The notes beneath the pieces are model-generated. The model ran no database searches, was not told where the DNA came from, and was given only the letters and a program-made list of their open reading frames with translations. Shown here piece after piece: positions 60,590-64,000 of a DNA stretch of 64,000 nt. Made by a program: the position numbers and the translations under genes. The number at the start of each line of letters is the position of its first letter. The first letter of the stretch is position 1. Source of the stretch: Hypericum androsaemum (Eukaryota; Streptophyta; Magnoliopsida; Malpighiales; Hypericaceae); contig OZ023184.1 in the NCBI GenBank assembly GCA_963995505.1, forward strand, positions 4,588,001 through 4,652,000, given 5' to 3'.

Positions 60590-60838
60590 GTAACAGTGAA
60601 TCATCCACACTTATAAAGTAGCCCAACTCACTTGCAACTTTTGATGTGGGATTCTCTTCAACACGCCCCCTCAAACAAAGTCCATCGGGTTGAAGTTTGC
60701 ACGGGCCTAACACTGCCTCTCATATCATATATGAATTTTCATATCCTACCCAAAAACTTAAGACAATGAGTAGGTAGATCATCCACACTTATAAACCAGC
60801 CCAACCCACTTGCAACTTTTGATGTGGGATTCTCTTCA
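60590..60838. repeat. dispersed LTR-like repeat with two arms
   Basis: A stretch ATCATCCACACTTATAAA...AGCCCAAC...CACTTGCAACTTTTGATGTGGGATTCTCTTCAA occurs twice (60599-60662, 60778-60840). Between them lies a segment ending in a string like CACGCCCCCTCAAAC. The same family occurs at 37690-37860. It interrupts the 5' LTR of the gypsy element. Confidence 0.6.
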
Positions 60839-61552
60839 AAGAAGAGCCATTTAGTGGTTAATTGAACGCCCATGTTCTTCATGTGTTGGACCACTCTTCA
60901 CCCTATCCCAGTCTTTTCAAGCACATGACCGTGCCGCCTATGTCCTTCTCGAGAATCATCTGTGTTCTTCCCGGAAATGATAATGCAAGCTGTAGCAAAA
61001 GCCATTAACCAGGTATCTTTACTCCTCCTAGTAATGCCTTGTTGAGCACAAGATGTGGATGTTTCTTGCTCGCAGGTAAATATAACTCCGGTCTTGGTCT
61101 TCAGATGAATTTTTATTGACTTGGTTTACTGATTTGGACATCTATGGTGTGACAATCAATTGAAAAATATACATTTATTGCACCTTTTTATTGCTTTGTT
61201 GTATCATCCAAATTTTAATCTACTGTTAGAGCTCCAAATCCAACCCAAAAATGCTTCATCCGAAGCATATTGTTCGTGTATGAATCTCATATTGCTTACG
61301 GGACATGTATAGACTTCCTATAATGAATTAAATTTCATGTACACATTGCTTTGAGGTTTTTGATTGGAAATAGAGTTTCCGACATAGTATTAGAACAATT
61401 TGGTCCACATTTATGCAAACCGTGCAATGTGGGATTTATACTCCAAACAGTTATAGATCTTGCATAGTTTAGATTTCCACTTATCCTTTTGCATCTTGGG
61501 ATTCTATCTTCAGGACATTGCATTTACTTGGGTGCAATCTTTTCTTTGTTAG

Positions 61553-61633
61553 GCGGGAAAAGAAGTGGACCTCGGGTTGACTCAGGAGCCCAAAAGGCAG
61601 AACAGCTTTGATGGGGAGGAAAAGCTGAGTGAG
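61553..61633 (+). other. short exon-like frame, unidentified
   Basis: Following TTCTTTGTTAG the frame reads AGKEVDLGLTQEPKRQ, then NSFDGEEKAE and a TGA. It may be the last exon of the gene whose other piece is at 54746-54860. There is no family match in memory. Confidence 0.25.
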
Positions 61634-64000
61634 TGGAGGGTAAAGAAATACTCACATGGTGTAATCTAAATCTGTACTGTACTTGGTCTTCCATGATTGA
61701 ATTATTCTCTCAGGACAAATCATCTTACGGGGAAAGGTTTCCTCACTCCTGTGATTGGCCACTTCCCAAATGTTAATGATACCCAACTCATGAACGAATG
61801 GGAGCTGGTCCAAGTGGTACGAGACTTGAATTTACTTAAGAAAGTTTTGGGTTCAAGTTTCACAAAGATAAAAATACTGTCACTAGAAGAGGTCAATGCT
61901 CGACTCTGAATATCAAAACTTACACTCAAAAAAATAATACCCAACTCATGTTCTTTTGGGACCCTCCCACTCATTCCAGCCACAGGACACCGTTATCTAG
62001 AGGAGAGGTTAATTGTATCTCTTGTGTGTGAATCAATTTGGGGCCTGATGATCACTTGGCACTGTTTTTGGTCATGCACTCAGGTATTGTACACTCCTTA
62101 TCTTCCCTGCTCGGAATTTGGGTGATTGCCCCACTAAGCTAGCTCTTTTTTTTTGTCCAAACCATTTGTAACCGGACTATCTGGGACGTCTGATTCAGGT
62201 TCGATTGTGATCGAATAGTAAAAAGAGACAATTTCTATTATATTTTGGGACTCAAAATTTGGTTGAACTAGAACGACTTTTCAACCTTCTTATAGTCACA
62301 AAACTAGTTTCTACATGTGGCAATTGGTCAATACATCGTAGAGAAATCTCGTGGCTCTGTCTATTTCTTTTGACTCCTGATGTTGGCCCCTAATAGCAAT
62401 TCCTTTTTCAATAGTAGCTGTCAAGTGTAGTAACATGTTTTTTGCCCTTACCTTGTGCTTGTTACAAACAAAGGAAGAAACAGGAGGATGCAAAACCCTC
62501 TATAGGAAAATAAAGCTTCTTTGTTTGGTGTGATTGGAATTAAAGCCACTAGTGGGGAGAGAAGAAACTATTTCTCTACCAATACTTGTCTTTTTTACTA
62601 TTGTTTGTTATAGTTTTTGTTGACATTCACCGAAATGACTAATTCAGCTTCAAATTTGGATAGAACCTTTAAAAAATAATAAAGCACTCTCAACAAAATT
62701 TTAACACTGACGTTTTCTCAAGTGTTTGAATTCAAGACTTTTTAAACTAAAATAACTCTTTATTTTTTTTATATGCCAAAAGTAGCAGCACTGATTTGGT
62801 GCAACTGTATAATTCAGTCAGTAAATATGAACTATTATCATTTAGTATTTGTACCTCTTAAATGTTCACAATCCTGAAAGGAAAAGAAGACCTCGGGCAG
62901 CATAAATTTGGAAAAGTTGTGCAGTCCATGTCTCGTTCAAATACATGGTAGAAATCCTCCTGGGACTTTGGATATTCCCCGGCTCAACTTTCTTGGCAAT
63001 TACATGCCAAAAAATATGTAATCTAAAGATATAATGTGGCTGCCACATTTAAAAAAATACAGAGCTCAAACTCTCACAAATATAATAGAACAACTAGTTA
63101 TAATATAAGGCATTCTCTTTTCTAACACATTTCTTTATAACTTCGTTTTTTTCTTCTTTTCAGATGGTAAATCTTTCTGGGAACATAAGAGTGCAAATCA
63201 AAGCGATGTAGATTCATGGTTATGATTAAAAAGAACAAGAGAGAATCACATTTTTTCTTAAAGAGCTACTGAACTACAGTTATATTAGCAAAGTGGAAAG
63301 GGTATAAACAACAGTAGGCTAAACTAAGATGTCCTCCGTTGAAAGTTCCACCAAATCCCATCAAGCATTAGTCCAATTCCCTCCAAATTTACCAAAAAAG
63401 CTAATGATTTCACCATTGGAAAATCTTCAGGCAGAATCTCAGCAGTACCCAAATAGATTCCTTTACCAATTCCAATTCGAAGACAAGAACCCAGGATTGT
63501 CCAATTTGGAACAGATGACGTCATCATTGGTTCCTCTGGCCCCACCACCCACCATCAAAATTACCCAAATATATGATCATCCCCTGCCTCAACCTATCTT
63601 GTCTTTGTGCCATTTCACAATGGCCAATTCTCCACCTAAAATTCGATTCACCCACTTTTTGTACCTTCCCCTACCTCAAATTCAGGGATATTACTTTCTT
63701 TTCCTCCCCAAGAAAGATTTGTTGCATCTTTATTTATTCATTGATATTTTTTTAATTAAAGAAACATTTAATCCTTGGAAGTCAAATCTAGGGGACGTCA
63801 CATCAGGCCAGGGAAAAAAATTCATCCTCGGCGATTTCTCATCTGGTTGACGTCCTGGGAGAAAGTGATACCATCCTGTTGTTACAATCACACACACAAA
63901 AGACAATAAATAGTTGGGAAAATTATGCTCAGGTCTCTATAGTTTGGCGTTCCTCCCTCTGGGGTCCCTGCATTTTCGAAATTGTTCTTGACGTCCCCGA
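61634..64000. other. terminal intergenic region
   Basis: No supported gene. The phrase GTGGTACGAGACTTGAATTTAC...TTGGGTTCAAGTTTCAC (61815-61862) belongs to a common plant dispersed repeat style. Four GACGTC cores lie in the last 500 bases (63517, 63794, 63849, 63990), the first within the palindrome GATGACGTCATC. A 173-codon open frame at 63329-63850 has a composition typical of chance. Confidence 0.4.

Noticed and set aside
63329..63850. 173-codon plus-strand frame
   Set aside because: Composition is random-looking, no domain or splice context, and the minus strand is also partly open. Treated as chance.
1..64000. CRISPR arrays, operons, bacterial mobile elements, organelle genes, rRNA or tRNA genes
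   Set aside because: None seen. Direct repeats present are LTRs, microsatellites or duplicated plant sequence, and the gene structure is nuclear plant. tRNA genes could not be excluded without a dedicated search.

Overview
This is a stretch of a plant nuclear chromosome, almost certainly a eudicot. The genes have many short introns with GT/AG borders, the intergenic DNA is AT-rich, and the window is loaded with plant Ty1/copia, Ty3/gypsy, LINE and hAT-like relics. The species cannot be told from the sequence alone. No bacterial, organellar or CRISPR-like feature was seen.

Layout. 1-11.8 kb: a cyclophilin gene of the PPIL1/CYP18-2 type on the minus strand. It has lost its first coding part, and its penultimate exon is split by an old solo LTR that was itself later hit by a full-length copia element. 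A 342-bp-LTR non-autonomous retrotransposon sits in one intron, so about 0.35 kb of surviving exon is spread over 11.4 kb. 12.3-15.1 kb: ELM1, a mitochondrial fission factor. 15.9-19.6 kb: two tandem CASP genes (Casparian strip membrane proteins). 20.4-23.0 kb: DCP1, the mRNA decapping co-factor. 25.6-26.6 kb: an intronless F-box gene with a hydrophobic C-terminus. 26.6-33.5 kb: gene-poor AT-rich DNA with a dead RNase H fragment. 33.5-40.4 kb: an 18-exon LETM1-like gene. 40.5-42.4 kb: a TBL (trichome birefringence-like, probable cell-wall polysaccharide O-acetyltransferase) gene that converges on it.

43-54 kb is a graveyard: a copia relic, a duplicated exon-like module around a minisatellite, a 1.2-kb tandem duplication of a spliced gene fragment with a third partial copy, a gypsy gag fragment, and two hAT-like non-autonomous elements, one carrying a nested 5'-truncated LINE with a perfect 17-bp target duplication. 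55.3-60.6 kb is a decayed chromodomain-type gypsy element in a region holding fragments of an unidentified gene. The last 3 kb has no gene I can support.

Functionally the live genes are ordinary housekeeping or cell-wall genes: endodermal barrier (CASP), wall acetylation (TBL), mRNA turnover (DCP1), organelle function (ELM1, LETM1-like) and protein turnover (F-box). From memory, Arabidopsis carries F-box/CASP/CYP18-2 neighbours on chromosome 2 and CASP/LETM1-like/TBL neighbours on chromosomes 3 and 5; this window holds all of them together, as expected for a less fractionated ancestral block. I found no convincing new biological system. The most informative structures are the nested insertions in the cyclophilin gene, a hexanucleotide expansion inside one LTR, and the repeated gene fragments at 45.4-49.1 kb.
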